A DNA stretch of 64,000 nt from Wukongibacter sp050859025 (GTDB taxonomy: Bacteria; Bacillota; Clostridia; Peptostreptococcales; Caminicellaceae): contig NZ_CP138200.1 of NCBI RefSeq assembly GCF_050859025.1, positions 1,798,001 through 1,862,000 on the forward strand. The letters run 5' to 3'. Every line of letters begins with the position of its first letter. Positions within the stretch are counted from its first letter, which is position 1. The notes beneath the pieces are model-generated. The model was not told the DNA's origin and ran no database searches. It saw nothing but the letters and a program-made list of their open reading frames with translations. Shown piece by piece: positions 1-9,008 of this stretch. The position numbers and the translations under genes were made by a program.

Positions 1-261
1 GTTATTGCAGAAGATGAGAGATTAACTTTGAAGGATGTTAACCAATATGATGTTTTTTCAAGTTCTAGATTTTCAAATAGTAAGAGATCATTAAAAGAGG
101 TAAGGCAATATGCTGAACGCAATCACATCATAAGAATTTTAGAAATATGTGACTATAACATAGACAAAGCCTCCGAAATCTTACAAATTACAGCCAGACA
201 ACTATACAACAAAATCAATAGATATGATATTAAATTGAAGAAAAAAGCTAGGAGTTTGTAA
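1..261 (+). CDS. Sigma-54-dependent activator, C-terminal end (partial)
   Basis: The reading frame is open from base 1, so this is the 3' end of a gene that starts outside the window. The visible 86 residues end in a Fis-type helix-turn-helix (residues IIRILEICDYNIDKASEIL followed by QITARQLYNKI), the usual DNA-binding tail of bacterial enhancer-binding proteins that activate sigma-54 promoters. The AAA+ domain is not in the window, so the family call rests on the HTH alone. It lies 280 bp upstream of pstS on the same strand; no regulatory link to pst is shown. The TTG at base 28 is internal, not a start. Confidence 0.7.
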   Translation, partial: VIAEDERLTLKDVNQYDVFSSSRFSNSKRSLKEVRQYAERNHIIRILEICDYNIDKASEILQITARQLYNKINRYDIKLKKKARSL

Positions 262-477
262 AGACCCTTTCTGCTTAAGCTAATGAGGTACACCAATCAA
301 AATGTGGAGAGGAATAGGATTCTTATATCAAGACTAAATGACAAGTTATGGTCAAGTAAGGAAGACTAACATAATATTGTAAAACTATTGATTGTTATTA
401 TATGTTTTCAAAGTGAGATATAGCATTATAAATTTTTTCTATAAATTAACAAGTTATATAGATATAGCTTATATATG

Positions 478-506
478 TAGATTTTTTTTATGGTTTCTGC
501 TATAAT
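478..506 (+). promoter_or_regulatory. Possible pstS promoter
   Basis: A perfect TATAAT lies at 501-506, 37 bp before the pstS start, with a poor -35 (TAGATT) 17 bp upstream. A weak -35 is what an activated promoter such as a PhoP-dependent one would show, and a TTAACA half-site occurs near 446, but no clear direct-repeat Pho box is visible. The rest of 262-477 holds nothing I can name. Confidence 0.35.
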
Positions 507-542
507 CAAAATCGCTTTTAAACTAGAGGGAGGATTGATTGT

Positions 543-1457
543 ATGAAAAAGTATTTAAGTTTAGTATTAGTGGTAACCCTAGCTTGTTTACTATTCATTG
601 GATGCTCAAGCTCAGATAAACAGTCATCTACGGAAACAAAGGAAGAAAGTAAAATAGGTTGTGAAAGTATTATATTCAAAGGATCTAGTACTTTAGCACC
701 TGTAATAACACAATTGACTAAGGATTTTTCAGAACAGAATAAAACATGGGACAAGGTAGATTCAAAGTTTGCAAGTGAAGAAATTGAGATATCAGTTTCA
801 GGTGGAGGTTCTGGAGCTGGAGTTAAGTCAATAATCGATGGTTCCAGTAACTTTGGAATGGTTTCAAGACCTGTAAGTGAAGAAGAAAAGGGTAAGATAG
901 AAGGATATCAAGAATATAAGCTCGGCACAGATGCATTAACTGTTTCTATAAATCCTGAAAATAGGATTTATGAAGTAAAGGAAAGTATAGGTGCTGATGA
1001 ATTAAGGAAAATTTTCTCTGGTGAGTACAAATATTGGGACGATGTGTATGCTGGTTTACCACATGAAGAAATAGTTCTAGTTACTAGAGATTTAGGTGGT
1101 GGAGCCCACAAAGTATTCCAAAATAAGGTTATGGGGGATGTAGAAGTAAGTGAAAATGTTATACAAGCCCCATCAATGGGAGCCTTAGTTACTAAGATTA
1201 TTGAAAATAAAAATGCTATAGGCTATGCTTCCTATGGTGTTGTGAATCAAAACGAAGGTAAGGTTATACCGATAATGGTAGATGGAGTAGCTCCTACTAG
1301 GGATAATATAATAAGTGGTAAATATAAAATATCTCGTCCATTATTAATTATTGCTAATGGAGATATGAGCCAGTGTGAAAAAGTACTAATTGACTATATA
1401 ACTTCAGATAAAGGAATGAAGGTAGTTTCAGATTTAGGCTTTGTACCGGAAAAATAA
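543..1457 (+). CDS. pstS: Phosphate ABC transporter substrate-binding lipoprotein PstS
   Basis: Extracytoplasmic phosphate-binding lipoprotein that feeds the PstCAB importer. A lipoprotein signal peptide ends in the lipobox LFIGC (Cys about residue 21), followed by a Ser/Thr/Lys/Glu-rich linker. The mature part carries family signatures: KGSSTLAP for the first phosphate loop, SGGGSGAG (about residue 82) and the late TRDLGGGA region. At 304 aa it is of normal length. The ATG start follows GGAGG at 530-534. It is followed by a hairpin-T tract and then pstC, pstA and pstB on the same strand, the usual order. Family assignment is secure; phosphate specificity is inferred from family and operon. 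Confidence 0.95.
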   Translation: MKKYLSLVLVVTLACLLFIGCSSSDKQSSTETKEESKIGCESIIFKGSSTLAPVITQLTKDFSEQNKTWDKVDSKFASEEIEISVSGGGSGAGVKSIIDGSSNFGMVSRPVSEEEKGKIEGYQEYKLGTDALTVSINPENRIYEVKESIGADELRKIFSGEYKYWDDVYAGLPHEEIVLVTRDLGGGAHKVFQNKVMGDVEVSENVIQAPSMGALVTKIIENKNAIGYASYGVVNQNEGKVIPIMVDGVAPTRDNIISGKYKISRPLLIIANGDMSQCEKVLIDYITSDKGMKVVSDLGFVPEK

Positions 1458-1476
1458 TTAAAATCTGAAACATTTT

Positions 1477-1520
1477 GGGGCTTAACTCATAGGTTGCTTT
1501 TATGAGGATAGCCCCTTTTT
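1477..1520 (+). terminator. Terminator/attenuator between pstS and pstC
   Basis: GGGGCT at 1477 pairs with AGCCCC ending at 1515, then after a 3/3 internal loop CTCATA pairs with TATGAG, and a run of T follows. The T run is only about 20 bp before the pstC start, so the hairpin most likely lets pstS be made in excess over the membrane subunits, as binding proteins often are. Confidence 0.8.
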
Positions 1521-1539
1521 GAGTTATGGGGTGAAAGCT

Positions 1540-2421
1540 TTGAGTAAAAAAATTCATATGACACTTGATGGTGTATTCGGAATAGTTGTAAAAGGTGTAA
1601 GCCTCTTAGTAGTAATGCTTTTAGGCTTTATTATTATATTTGTATTAAAGGAGGCTTTTTTAGTTTTTAAGGAAGTGCCCTTTTATCAATTTGTTTTTAC
1701 AAAGGGTTGGAAGCCAACTTCACAGCCAATAAAGTTAGGTATATTACCTATGATTTTAGCCTCTATATATGTTTCTCTGCTGGCTATCCTATTTTCACTG
1801 CCAATAGGTTTAGGGACTTCTATCTTTTTAAGTTTTGTTGTGAATAAAAGGTTAAAAAGGATAATTAGAATAATCGTAGATTTAATGGCGGGAATTCCAT
1901 CGGTTATATATGGTTTTTTTGGACTGGTTGTAATAGTTAAGTTTTTTGAAGTTAAATTTGATTTTACATCGGGGGAGACAGTTTTATCGGCTTCAATACT
2001 ATTGTCAATAATGATACTTCCATATATAGTTTCTACCTGTGAAGAATCTATTGAAAAGGTTAGAAACAATTATCAATCAATGTCAAAGGCATTAGGGGTT
2101 TCTAAATGGTATATGATTAGACACCTGATTTTGCCAAGTGCTAAAAGAGCAGTTATTTCAGCTTTAATACTTGCCTTAAGCAGGGCTTTGGGGGAAACCA
2201 TGGCAATTATGATGGTTATAGGAAATAGTCCAATTTATCCTAAATTATTAGGAAAAGCCCAGACTATACCCGCTCTTATAGCCTTGGAGATGGGAGGCGC
2301 CCAAATAGATAGCATGCACTATCATGGCCTTTTTGCTGCAGGATTTATTTTGATGCTAACTCTTTTGATTATAAATACAATCTTCTACTACATAAGAAAG
2401 AATTATATTGATATATATTAG
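1540..2421 (+). CDS. pstC: Phosphate ABC transporter permease PstC
   Basis: Inner-membrane permease of the Pst importer, partner of PstA. Six hydrophobic segments are visible, starting at VVKGVSLLVVMLLGFIIIF. The cytoplasmic coupling loop is present around MSKALGVSKWYMIRHLILPSA, followed by LSRALGETMAIMMVIGN, a strong PstC hallmark. I prefer the TTG at 1540 because GGGGTGA sits about 5 nt upstream; TTG 1519 and GTG 1531 are in frame but badly placed and fall in the terminator T-run. The length of about 293 aa fits the family. Confidence 0.93.
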   Translation: MSKKIHMTLDGVFGIVVKGVSLLVVMLLGFIIIFVLKEAFLVFKEVPFYQFVFTKGWKPTSQPIKLGILPMILASIYVSLLAILFSLPIGLGTSIFLSFVVNKRLKRIIRIIVDLMAGIPSVIYGFFGLVVIVKFFEVKFDFTSGETVLSASILLSIMILPYIVSTCEESIEKVRNNYQSMSKALGVSKWYMIRHLILPSAKRAVISALILALSRALGETMAIMMVIGNSPIYPKLLGKAQTIPALIALEMGGAQIDSMHYHGLFAAGFILMLTLLIINTIFYYIRKNYIDIY

Positions 2422-2446
2422 ATATATAAAGAAAAGGAAGATATCT

Positions 2447-3271
2447 ATGAAGAAACATTTTTTAATAAAACTATGGTCTATTGCCAGCGGATTAATAGTA
2501 TTATCAATAGTTACATTTTTTATCCACTTTATAGTTACTAATGGGATAGATGCTTTAAGCTATGAATTCATTACACAAAAGCCTAAGGGGACACCATTAG
2601 GAACAGAAGGAGGGATATTTCCTGCTATAATGGGGAGTATTTACTTTACTTTAATAGCCGTAGCTTTTGCTTCAATTATGGCTTTTTCAACATCTATATA
2701 TCTAGTATTCTATTGTAAAGGAAAAAGAACTAAGGGTTTGGTGAGATTTGTAATAGGTACTATAGCTGGAATCCCATCTATAGTTTTAGGGCTATTTGGA
2801 TATAGCTTTTTCGTTGTATACTTAGATTTTGGAATATCAATTTTAACTGGAGGAATAGTATTAGGCATTATGATTTTTCCATATATAGAAGTTAGATTTG
2901 AAAAGAGCTTTCTAGAAGTAAATAGATCAATGATTGAAGCATCCTATTCCTTAGGAATAAGTAGATTATATACTATTTTTAAAATTGTATTACCAATATG
3001 CATTAAGGATTTGATATCAGCTGTTTCACTTGCAAGCAGCTTTGCTATTGGTGCAACTGCTCCGATATTATTTACTGGTGGGGTATTGTATGCTTCAGTA
3101 CCTAAAGATATATTATCACCGGCCATGGCGTTGCCTTTACATCTTTATATGCTTATAGGAGAGGGGATTTCTTTTAAAAATGCTTACGGAACTTCATTGG
3201 TATTGCTTATAGTACTTCTATTGATGAACAGCTTTTCGCTTATTTTAAGTATTAGAAAGGAAGATGATTAA
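2447..3271 (+). CDS. pstA: Phosphate ABC transporter permease PstA
   Basis: Second permease subunit of the Pst importer. Hydrophobic segments begin at LWSIASGLIVLSIVTFFIHF; the PstA-like coupling loop is MIEASYSLGISRLYTIFKIVLP, with SFAIGATAPILFTGG following. The ATG at 2447 is chosen over an upstream in-frame TTG (2408) that overlaps pstC, because AAGGAAG lies 7 nt before the ATG. The stop is 2 bp before pstB, implying translational coupling. The length of 274 aa is normal. Confidence 0.93.
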   Translation: MKKHFLIKLWSIASGLIVLSIVTFFIHFIVTNGIDALSYEFITQKPKGTPLGTEGGIFPAIMGSIYFTLIAVAFASIMAFSTSIYLVFYCKGKRTKGLVRFVIGTIAGIPSIVLGLFGYSFFVVYLDFGISILTGGIVLGIMIFPYIEVRFEKSFLEVNRSMIEASYSLGISRLYTIFKIVLPICIKDLISAVSLASSFAIGATAPILFTGGVLYASVPKDILSPAMALPLHLYMLIGEGISFKNAYGTSLVLLIVLLLMNSFSLILSIRKEDD

Positions 3272-3273
3272 CT

Positions 3274-4020
3274 TTGGAATACATATTAAGCACTTACAAT
3301 CTAAGTGTTAGCTTTGATGATAAAAAGGTTTTAAATGATATTAATAGCAGATTTAAAAGCAATAAGATAACGGCTATCATCGGACCCTCGGGATGTGGTA
3401 AATCCACCTTTTTGAAAACACTTAATGGTATGATTTATGAAAATAGTGAAGCGATTGTAAAAGGCGATGTTTTTTTTAAGGATAAAGAATTCTTTGATTT
3501 AAAAATTGAAACTGTAAGAGAGAAAATAGGAATGTTGTTTCAGAGTCCCGTTCCGTTTCCTTTATCGGTATATAAAAATATGGAATACGCTTTAAGATAC
3601 TATGGTGTTAAAAGGAAAAGAAGAGAAGAGATAATAATAGAAAAACTTAAAGTAACGGGGCTGTTTGATGAGGTGAAGGATTCATTAAATAAAAGTGCTT
3701 TAAAGTTGTCTGGAGGTCAGCAGCAGAGGTTATGTATTGCTAGAGCACTTACCATAGAGCCTGAGATTTTATTGTTGGATGAACCATGCTCTGCATTAGA
3801 TGTTAATAATACTTTGAACATAGAGAAAATGTTGATGAAGCTTAAGGAGAAATATACTATAATTATAGTAACCCACAATCTGTCACAGGCAAAGAGAATT
3901 GCCGATGAGACTATGTTTATGCTTGACGGAGAGGTTATTGAGTTTAGTAATACAGCTAGTATTTTTAATAACCCAAGCGATAATAGAACTAAGGAATATA
4001 TTTCTGGATTATTTGGTTAG
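3274..4020 (+). CDS. pstB: Phosphate ABC transporter ATPase PstB
   Basis: Cytoplasmic ATPase driving the Pst importer. Walker A is GPSGCGKST (about residues 37-45), the Q-loop region is MLFQSPVPFP, the ABC signature is LSGGQQQR, Walker B is ILLLDEPCSALD, and the switch histidine is in VTHN. At 248 aa it is full length. It starts with TTG at 3274, with AAGGAAG about 8 nt upstream inside the pstA end. phoU, usually the next gene, is absent; an unrelated membrane protein follows instead. Confidence 0.95.
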   Translation: MEYILSTYNLSVSFDDKKVLNDINSRFKSNKITAIIGPSGCGKSTFLKTLNGMIYENSEAIVKGDVFFKDKEFFDLKIETVREKIGMLFQSPVPFPLSVYKNMEYALRYYGVKRKRREEIIIEKLKVTGLFDEVKDSLNKSALKLSGGQQQRLCIARALTIEPEILLLDEPCSALDVNNTLNIEKMLMKLKEKYTIIIVTHNLSQAKRIADETMFMLDGEVIEFSNTASIFNNPSDNRTKEYISGLFG

Positions 4021-4041
4021 AGAACAGGAGGTACAGGAAAA

Positions 4042-4770
4042 ATGAAGTTTCTAAGAGGATTGGGTAAAATTTTTTTGTCAATATTTACCTACATTTTAGC
4101 AATAATAATAATTCTTATTTTAACGTTGGGGATTATAGTTATGACAACAGTTATTCAATCAGCCATATTTGTGCCTGATGAATTCATTATTTGGGCCGCA
4201 CATGATTCTGGAACAAGAGTTGTATTTATTTTTGAAATTGTTTTTGGTATGATGTGCATTAATTTTATAAATGGAAAGATTTTCAAATTTCCAAGCTTAG
4301 TATCGACAAAACCATTTAGATTTATTAAAAAAAATAAGGCTAGATCAATTGCTGCATTTTCAATAATTTTAATCATAGCTATATATTTTATGATTGCCAA
4401 TATAAGTGTTATATCCAGCGATAAGATAGTCAAACATACTTTTTTTATGCCCCAGGGAAAAGAGTACTTGTATTCTGATATAAAAATTATTAATACTGGA
4501 GTATATGGTAATAACATTCCATTTGTTCGTTCGAAGGGAGAGTTCTATTATATCGTTGAGCTTAATGACGGTACAAAAATTAATTTAAGCAATACCGGTG
4601 GAACAAAGGATGATAAGGATATATATCAGACTATTATGGAGCTTGATAAATTTTTTGTTGAAGCTGAAATACCTAAAAAAGTTGATAGCAGGTATTTTGA
4701 TTTATGCGAGAAAGATTTAGATAAGATATATTCTAATAGAATAAAGAATATTTTCGAAAATGTGAAGTGA
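4042..4770 (+). CDS. Uncharacterised membrane protein downstream of pstB
   Basis: Not recognised. The 242-aa product has three hydrophobic segments (about residues 9-38, 52-72 and 98-122), then a polar C-terminal half of about 120 residues that the charge pattern would place outside the cell. AGGAGG is 8 nt before the ATG, and it starts only 21 bp after pstB on the same strand, so it is probably co-transcribed with pst. A role in phosphate uptake or sensing is only suggested by position. No catalytic motif is visible. Confidence 0.7.
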   Translation: MKFLRGLGKIFLSIFTYILAIIIILILTLGIIVMTTVIQSAIFVPDEFIIWAAHDSGTRVVFIFEIVFGMMCINFINGKIFKFPSLVSTKPFRFIKKNKARSIAAFSIILIIAIYFMIANISVISSDKIVKHTFFMPQGKEYLYSDIKIINTGVYGNNIPFVRSKGEFYYIVELNDGTKINLSNTGGTKDDKDIYQTIMELDKFFVEAEIPKKVDSRYFDLCEKDLDKIYSNRIKNIFENVK

Positions 4771-4840
4771 AACAAAAATTTAAATTTATGACTAGGATTC
4801 CTTACATGATAGAATAATCTAAGGAAAGGAGTCTATCAAA

Positions 4841-4951
4841 TTGGTACCTTTGAAAATAGATTTAAGAAAATTAGAAAATAAAAAGAACTGCGTCAAAGAG
4901 ATTTTGTCAGATCCATTAGAATTAGTTCAAACAACCACTATAAAACTGTGA
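4841..4951 (+). CDS. Possible small protein (36 aa)
   Basis: A short frame from a TTG with a strong AAGGAAAGGAG ribosome site 8 nt upstream encodes a charged peptide starting MVPLKIDLRKLENKK and containing one Cys. I do not recognise it. It could be a genuine small protein or the start of a decayed gene; the remaining bases to 5013 hold no other signal. Confidence 0.35.
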   Translation: MVPLKIDLRKLENKKNCVKEILSDPLELVQTTTIKL

Positions 4952-5013
4952 AAAGGAAAACAATAGAAAAGCCTGTCTGTAAAGTTAATTAAAGAGGTCT
5001 AAATCCTTGAATT

Positions 5014-5844
5014 CTAAAAATACAAATCAACTCTTCTATCCTTTAGAAAAAATGGATGTTTCATATGACCTTTTTTACCTTCTCTTATATTATTTAATAC
5101 ATCAAGGTCAGCATCGAAAAATATTATGTTTTCATTTTCTTCTGTGTATTCTTTAACTAGCTCACCAAAGGGGTCCCATATACCAATGCCACCTCCGAAG
5201 CTTTTTTTTCCATTATTTCCAACTAAATTACAAGCTGCTAAATAAATCCTATTATCATAAGCCCTTGTTCCCATATACTTCTTCCAAATTTCTAACCTTT
5301 TTTCGCCTGAAATAGGAGAAGCATGGGGAGCAAAAACAATCTTAGCACCTTGTATTGATAAGCTTGCTACAACCTCGGGAAAATGAAAATCATAACATAT
5401 TGCAACCCCAAAATCAAGGTCTTCCATTGGATTGTGAATACTGTTCGTCTTAAAAATTGGTAAAACCTGACCGAGGGAATATACATTTCTTTCATACTTT
5501 CCTAAGTGGGTTTTTCTATACCTTTCGATTCTTCCATCGGGGAAGGTTATAACCTGAGTTATATACACATTATTTTTATCTTTTTCTAGCATACCAGCCA
5601 GTATAATGATGTCATTGTCCCTAGACATTTTTGCCAATCTTTCTGATGTATAACCCATTATATCTTCAGACAGTGATATGGGAAGATTTCGATCATATCC
5701 ACATGTGGAAAGCTCGGGAAAACAAATGATTTTAGCTTTATTTATTGCCGCTTTATTTACAAATCTGCTTATTTTTTTCAAGTTTAAATCCTTGTTTGAT
5801 GGTATAGAATTCATTTGTACTAAAGAAATCCTAAAACTATCCAT
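5014..5844 (-). CDS. Carbon-nitrogen hydrolase (nitrilase superfamily)
   Basis: Predicted cytoplasmic amidase-type enzyme hydrolysing a non-peptide C-N bond. The catalytic triad is visible: Glu44 in FPELSTCGY, Lys111 in RKTHLGKYE and Cys150 in VAICYDFHFPE. The length of 276 aa is right for a stand-alone member. Substrate cannot be told from sequence; deaminated-glutathione-type, omega-amidase-type or carbamoyl-putrescine-type activities all share this fold. It is a single gene on the minus strand, converging with the pst operon; no partner gene is adjacent. Confidence 0.88.
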   Translation of the reverse strand: MDSFRISLVQMNSIPSNKDLNLKKISRFVNKAAINKAKIICFPELSTCGYDRNLPISLSEDIMGYTSERLAKMSRDNDIIILAGMLEKDKNNVYITQVITFPDGRIERYRKTHLGKYERNVYSLGQVLPIFKTNSIHNPMEDLDFGVAICYDFHFPEVVASLSIQGAKIVFAPHASPISGEKRLEIWKKYMGTRAYDNRIYLAACNLVGNNGKKSFGGGIGIWDPFGELVKEYTEENENIIFFDADLDVLNNIREGKKGHMKHPFFLKDRRVDLYF

Positions 5845-6094
5845 AAAAAACCTCTCTTTCTTTTAAAAAAGCCCTATATCAAAGTTAGGTTTGTTTTCCA
5901 ATATTTTATCATAAAAACTATTTAAGTGTTATAATCTTTTTTCTTAAGCAAAGGCTAGCATAAGAGAAATAATTACATATGCACCTTTATTATGGAAAAA
6001 ATTTACAAAATATACCTTGGAGCTATTGACACTGGAGGTTCAATGGATTAAATTGGAATTGGGGGTTAATAAACTAAGCTTAGGGGGAGCGCTA

Positions 6095-6460
6095 ATGAAT
6101 AAAATAAAGATTTTTGATGCGGAATACAGGTTTATGAACATTGTATGGAAGCATTCACCAATAACAAGTACTGAACTTGCCAAACTTGCTAATGAGGAGC
6201 TTCAGTGGAAGAAGTCAACTACATACACAGTAATTAGAAGACTTTGTGAGCGTGGGGTAATAAAGAAAGAGAATGTAATAGTATCTCCGTTGATAAAACG
6301 AGAGCAGGCTATGAAAAATAAAACCGAGGACCATATAGTTAAAGTCTATAATGGCTCTTTAAAACTTTTCTTAACAACATTTCTACGAAATGAGAAGCTA
6401 AAAAGCGATGAGATTGAGGTGCTTAAGAGAATAGTAAAAGAAAGTGGGTATGGTAAATGA
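6095..6460 (+). CDS. BlaI/MecI/CopY-family transcriptional repressor
   Basis: Winged-helix repressor of the penicillinase-repressor family, 121 aa. N-terminal HTH residues run through ITSTELAKLANEELQWKKST and TVIRRLCERGVIKKE; a C-terminal helical dimerisation part follows. The ATG at 6095 is chosen over the upstream in-frame ATG 6017 because TTAGGGGGAG lies 6 nt before it and the shorter form matches family length. The stop overlaps the next gene by 4 bp (ATGA), so the two are coupled. In relatives the partner is a BlaR1-type metalloprotease receptor; here it is not (see next gene). Confidence 0.85.
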   Translation: MNKIKIFDAEYRFMNIVWKHSPITSTELAKLANEELQWKKSTTYTVIRRLCERGVIKKENVIVSPLIKREQAMKNKTEDHIVKVYNGSLKLFLTTFLRNEKLKSDEIEVLKRIVKESGYGK

Positions 6461-7494
6461 TAGCACTTAAGACAGGATTTATATTAGTACTAAAACTTAG
6501 TATTTTTCTATCAGCAGTTGTAAGTCTAACTATCTTTTTTAAAAATATATTTTTTAGTAAAGATAATACAAAAGGAACAGTAAAGCATAAAAGAACTAGA
6601 GTTTTGATATGGAGTTTAGTTTTTATTATTCTTTCCATTTTTGGACTGAGACTTCTTACAAATGATGCAAATGATGAAAATATAAAATCATATAAGGATA
6701 TAGATAAAAACACTAAATTTAAAAATCGATTTGAAATCTATCTTGTGAAAAATCCAGTTACACAAGCAGCTGTGGAGATGGGTATGAAAAATGTAGAGCT
6801 ACAAGATACTCCTATAATTACAGATAAGGATATTAAGTTATACAATTGGTTTAACCACTCACTCGAAATAAACGAAGAGGTCTACGATAGAATTCCTCAG
6901 GTACATACTAGTGGAGTCCCATTTGTTGTAGTGGCTGATGGTGAAAGAATATACCTAGGTGCTTTTTGGAGCAGTTTTTCGTCACTTTCTACTAGCTTAC
7001 CAGTAATAGATACGGTTCAAAAACCATTTTCAATAAGTCTAGGCTACCCACAGGATAATAAAGAGGGATGTGATCCTAGAAGTGATAAGAGAATCTATAA
7101 GGCATTGAATGAAATAGGCAAATTATCTTCCGACATAGAAAAGCATCTAAAGGATGATAAAGAAGGTTCTCTAAGAGTTATTCGAGAATACTTTGACGCT
7201 TTCTCTAGGAAGGACTACAAGACAATGATGGGTTTAGCTACAGAATACCATAACAAAACCTTTGTTCATGATGGCAATGTATGGGGAATGAAATGGGCTG
7301 AAATAAGAAAAATAGAGCTTTTGGAAGCTCCAATGGAAAGAGATAATGACTCAACACTGATATTTTTCGTAACCGTTGATATGGAGACAGTAGAAACTTC
7401 CTCTCAGTATCCTGAAACTGAAACTTCATTTTGTATCACCTTGAAAAAGGAACTAGATGGTATTTGGCGAGTAGATGAATATAACAATGGGTAG
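6457..7494 (+). CDS. Membrane protein paired with BlaI-type repressor
   Basis: 345 aa with two N-terminal transmembrane segments (about residues 5-30 and 47-65) and a large extracytoplasmic region. It begins like a BlaR1 membrane module, but there is no HExxH motif and no transpeptidase SxxK-type domain, so it cannot act as the usual M56 signalling protease. The C-terminal about 100 residues (IREYFDAFSRKDYKTMMGL onward) look like the NTF2/DUF4829-type ligand fold; that part is an inference from pattern. The overlapping start argues it senses or modulates together with the repressor. Confidence 0.7.
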   Translation: MIALKTGFILVLKLSIFLSAVVSLTIFFKNIFFSKDNTKGTVKHKRTRVLIWSLVFIILSIFGLRLLTNDANDENIKSYKDIDKNTKFKNRFEIYLVKNPVTQAAVEMGMKNVELQDTPIITDKDIKLYNWFNHSLEINEEVYDRIPQVHTSGVPFVVVADGERIYLGAFWSSFSSLSTSLPVIDTVQKPFSISLGYPQDNKEGCDPRSDKRIYKALNEIGKLSSDIEKHLKDDKEGSLRVIREYFDAFSRKDYKTMMGLATEYHNKTFVHDGNVWGMKWAEIRKIELLEAPMERDNDSTLIFFVTVDMETVETSSQYPETETSFCITLKKELDGIWRVDEYNNG

Positions 7495-7551
7495 AAATAT
7501 TAGCACAAAGCAAGGAAATTATATAATTAGTATAGGGTTTTAAATATCATG

Positions 7552-7588
7552 GGAATGTCAGATGATACAATTACATTGACATTCCTTT
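7552..7588 (+). terminator. Rho-independent terminator
   Basis: GGAATGTCA (7552-7560) pairs with TGACATTCC (7577-7585), followed by a short T tract, 57 bp after the membrane partner gene. Confidence 0.65.
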
Positions 7589-7599
7589 ATCATATTTAG

Positions 7600-7664
7600 G
7601 ATTTAAAATAAACCCTAGTATTTGACGTAGAATAGTTTGTTAGGTATTAGGGTTGTATTTTTAA
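7600..7664. repeat. Dispersed hairpin repeat, family II, copy 1
   Basis: AACCCTAGTATTTGAC and its near complement TAGGTATTAGGGTT form a stem around GTAGAATAGTTTGT. The same arrangement with the same loop core (ATAGTT) recurs at 12731-12792, so this is a repeated palindromic unit rather than an ordinary terminator. Confidence 0.55.
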
Positions 7665-7799
7665 TATAATTAGATATTATTTATTACAGTGACATGTAAA
7701 ATGGTTCTAATTGGTTAACATAAAATCTAGGAACAAAACCAAATTATACTATTTCAAAGAGAGGTATAGCATGATAAAATATAAATTATTAGTGGATAG

Positions 7800-7902
7800 A
7801 TAGAGATTCCAGTCAAAACTTTAATTTATACACATCAAAAATTCCCAGAAGCATCGAATATTTTGATATGTATAAATTAAGATTTACTTGGAACTCTCTA
7901 TA
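7800..7902. mobile_element. MITE-like palindromic element, copy 1
   Basis: About 102 bp bounded by ATAGAGATTCCAG and GGAACTCTCTATA, with arms of about 40 bp that are inverted repeats of each other (TTTAATTTATACACATCAAAA against TTTTGATATGTATAAATTAA). Two further copies lie at 33934-34035 and 34567-34670. It has no coding capacity, so it would need a transposase in trans. It sits between the 6457-7494 gene and the diguanylate cyclase. Confidence 0.8.
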
Positions 7903-7934
7903 ATTGATTATAAATTTGAAAAGAGAGATTTTGA

Positions 7935-9008
7935 ATGCTGGAAGATTATATATTGAAGGTTATACTAATAGTTGGGATTATTCTATCTATATTAAGCATC
8001 GGTGGAAACATAGTCGTTGGTTTTCCACTATCAATAAATATTAAATGGATAATATTAACGATTATGTGTATAGTGACCTTTCTATTAGTAAAAAGGAAGA
8101 GGCTTAAGGAAAGCGTAAAGCTAATATTTTTTGTTTTTATAATAGTTTGTTTTATTCCCTTTGGATGGATAGATTCAGGTGGAAGTTCTAATAATACTAT
8201 TGCATATGTCTTTATATTACTTATCGGTATAACTTATCTGTTTGACTCATGGAAAAGATCAATTTTAATATTTCTACTTATTTCTATGTTTACAGGATTA
8301 CATATTTTAGAATATATAAGACCAGATATATTAAAGGTTTACGCAACCCAGTCTCAGTTCTTAGATAGATTGTTACAAATTCCCTTAACTCTTTATGCAG
8401 CATATTGGCTAATTAAAAAATTCGCCATAGCTTATAATTACGAGAAAGAAAAGCAGGAGGAATACAGTAAAAAATTAGAGGATGCAAATCGGAAGTTGAA
8501 TAGCTATGCGACATACGATGACCTAACAGGCCTATACAATAGGAGAATATTTGATGATAATTTGAATATGCTTATTGATAATAACCAAGGTAATGATATA
8601 GAAAAAGCTTACATAGCATTAATAGATGTAGATCATTTTAAACAAATAAACGATACATATGGACATTTAGTCGGAGATGAAATCCTTAGTTCTTTTGCTA
8701 AGCTTGCTAAAGAGGAGATTCATCTCCCAAATCTACTTGCCCGATGGGGTGGAGATGAATTTAGCCTACTATATTATGGCAATAGTGATGAAGTTATTGG
8801 TAAGCTTGAACTACTTCAAACATACATAGATAAGGTTGGACGGTTAAAAGATATAAAAGCAACTATGAGTATCGGTGTTACAGATATAAGATATGATGAT
8901 ACAGTTAAGGATTTACTTAGAAGAGTAGATGAGGCGTTGTATGAAACTAAAGCTAAAGGTAGAAATGGAATAACAACGGATTTTAAAAATAATGCTAGGG
9001 GAGTGTAA
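7935..9008 (+). CDS. Membrane diguanylate cyclase (GGDEF)
   Basis: Makes cyclic di-GMP from two GTP. Residues about 8-165 form five or six hydrophobic segments with little extracytoplasmic loop, a coiled-coil linker (EKEKQEEYSKKLEDANRKL) follows, and the GGDEF domain occupies about 190-350 with the intact active-site motif GGDEF at 272-276 and DDLTGLYNRR at its start. No RxxD product-inhibition site is present five residues before the motif (the residues there are LPNLLAR), so feedback control by the I-site is not expected. ATG with GAGAGA upstream. It is single-gene; the two secreted proteases follow nearby, but no c-di-GMP riboswitch was seen before them. Confidence 0.93.
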   Translation: MLEDYILKVILIVGIILSILSIGGNIVVGFPLSINIKWIILTIMCIVTFLLVKRKRLKESVKLIFFVFIIVCFIPFGWIDSGGSSNNTIAYVFILLIGITYLFDSWKRSILIFLLISMFTGLHILEYIRPDILKVYATQSQFLDRLLQIPLTLYAAYWLIKKFAIAYNYEKEKQEEYSKKLEDANRKLNSYATYDDLTGLYNRRIFDDNLNMLIDNNQGNDIEKAYIALIDVDHFKQINDTYGHLVGDEILSSFAKLAKEEIHLPNLLARWGGDEFSLLYYGNSDEVIGKLELLQTYIDKVGRLKDIKATMSIGVTDIRYDDTVKDLLRRVDEALYETKAKGRNGITTDFKNNARGV

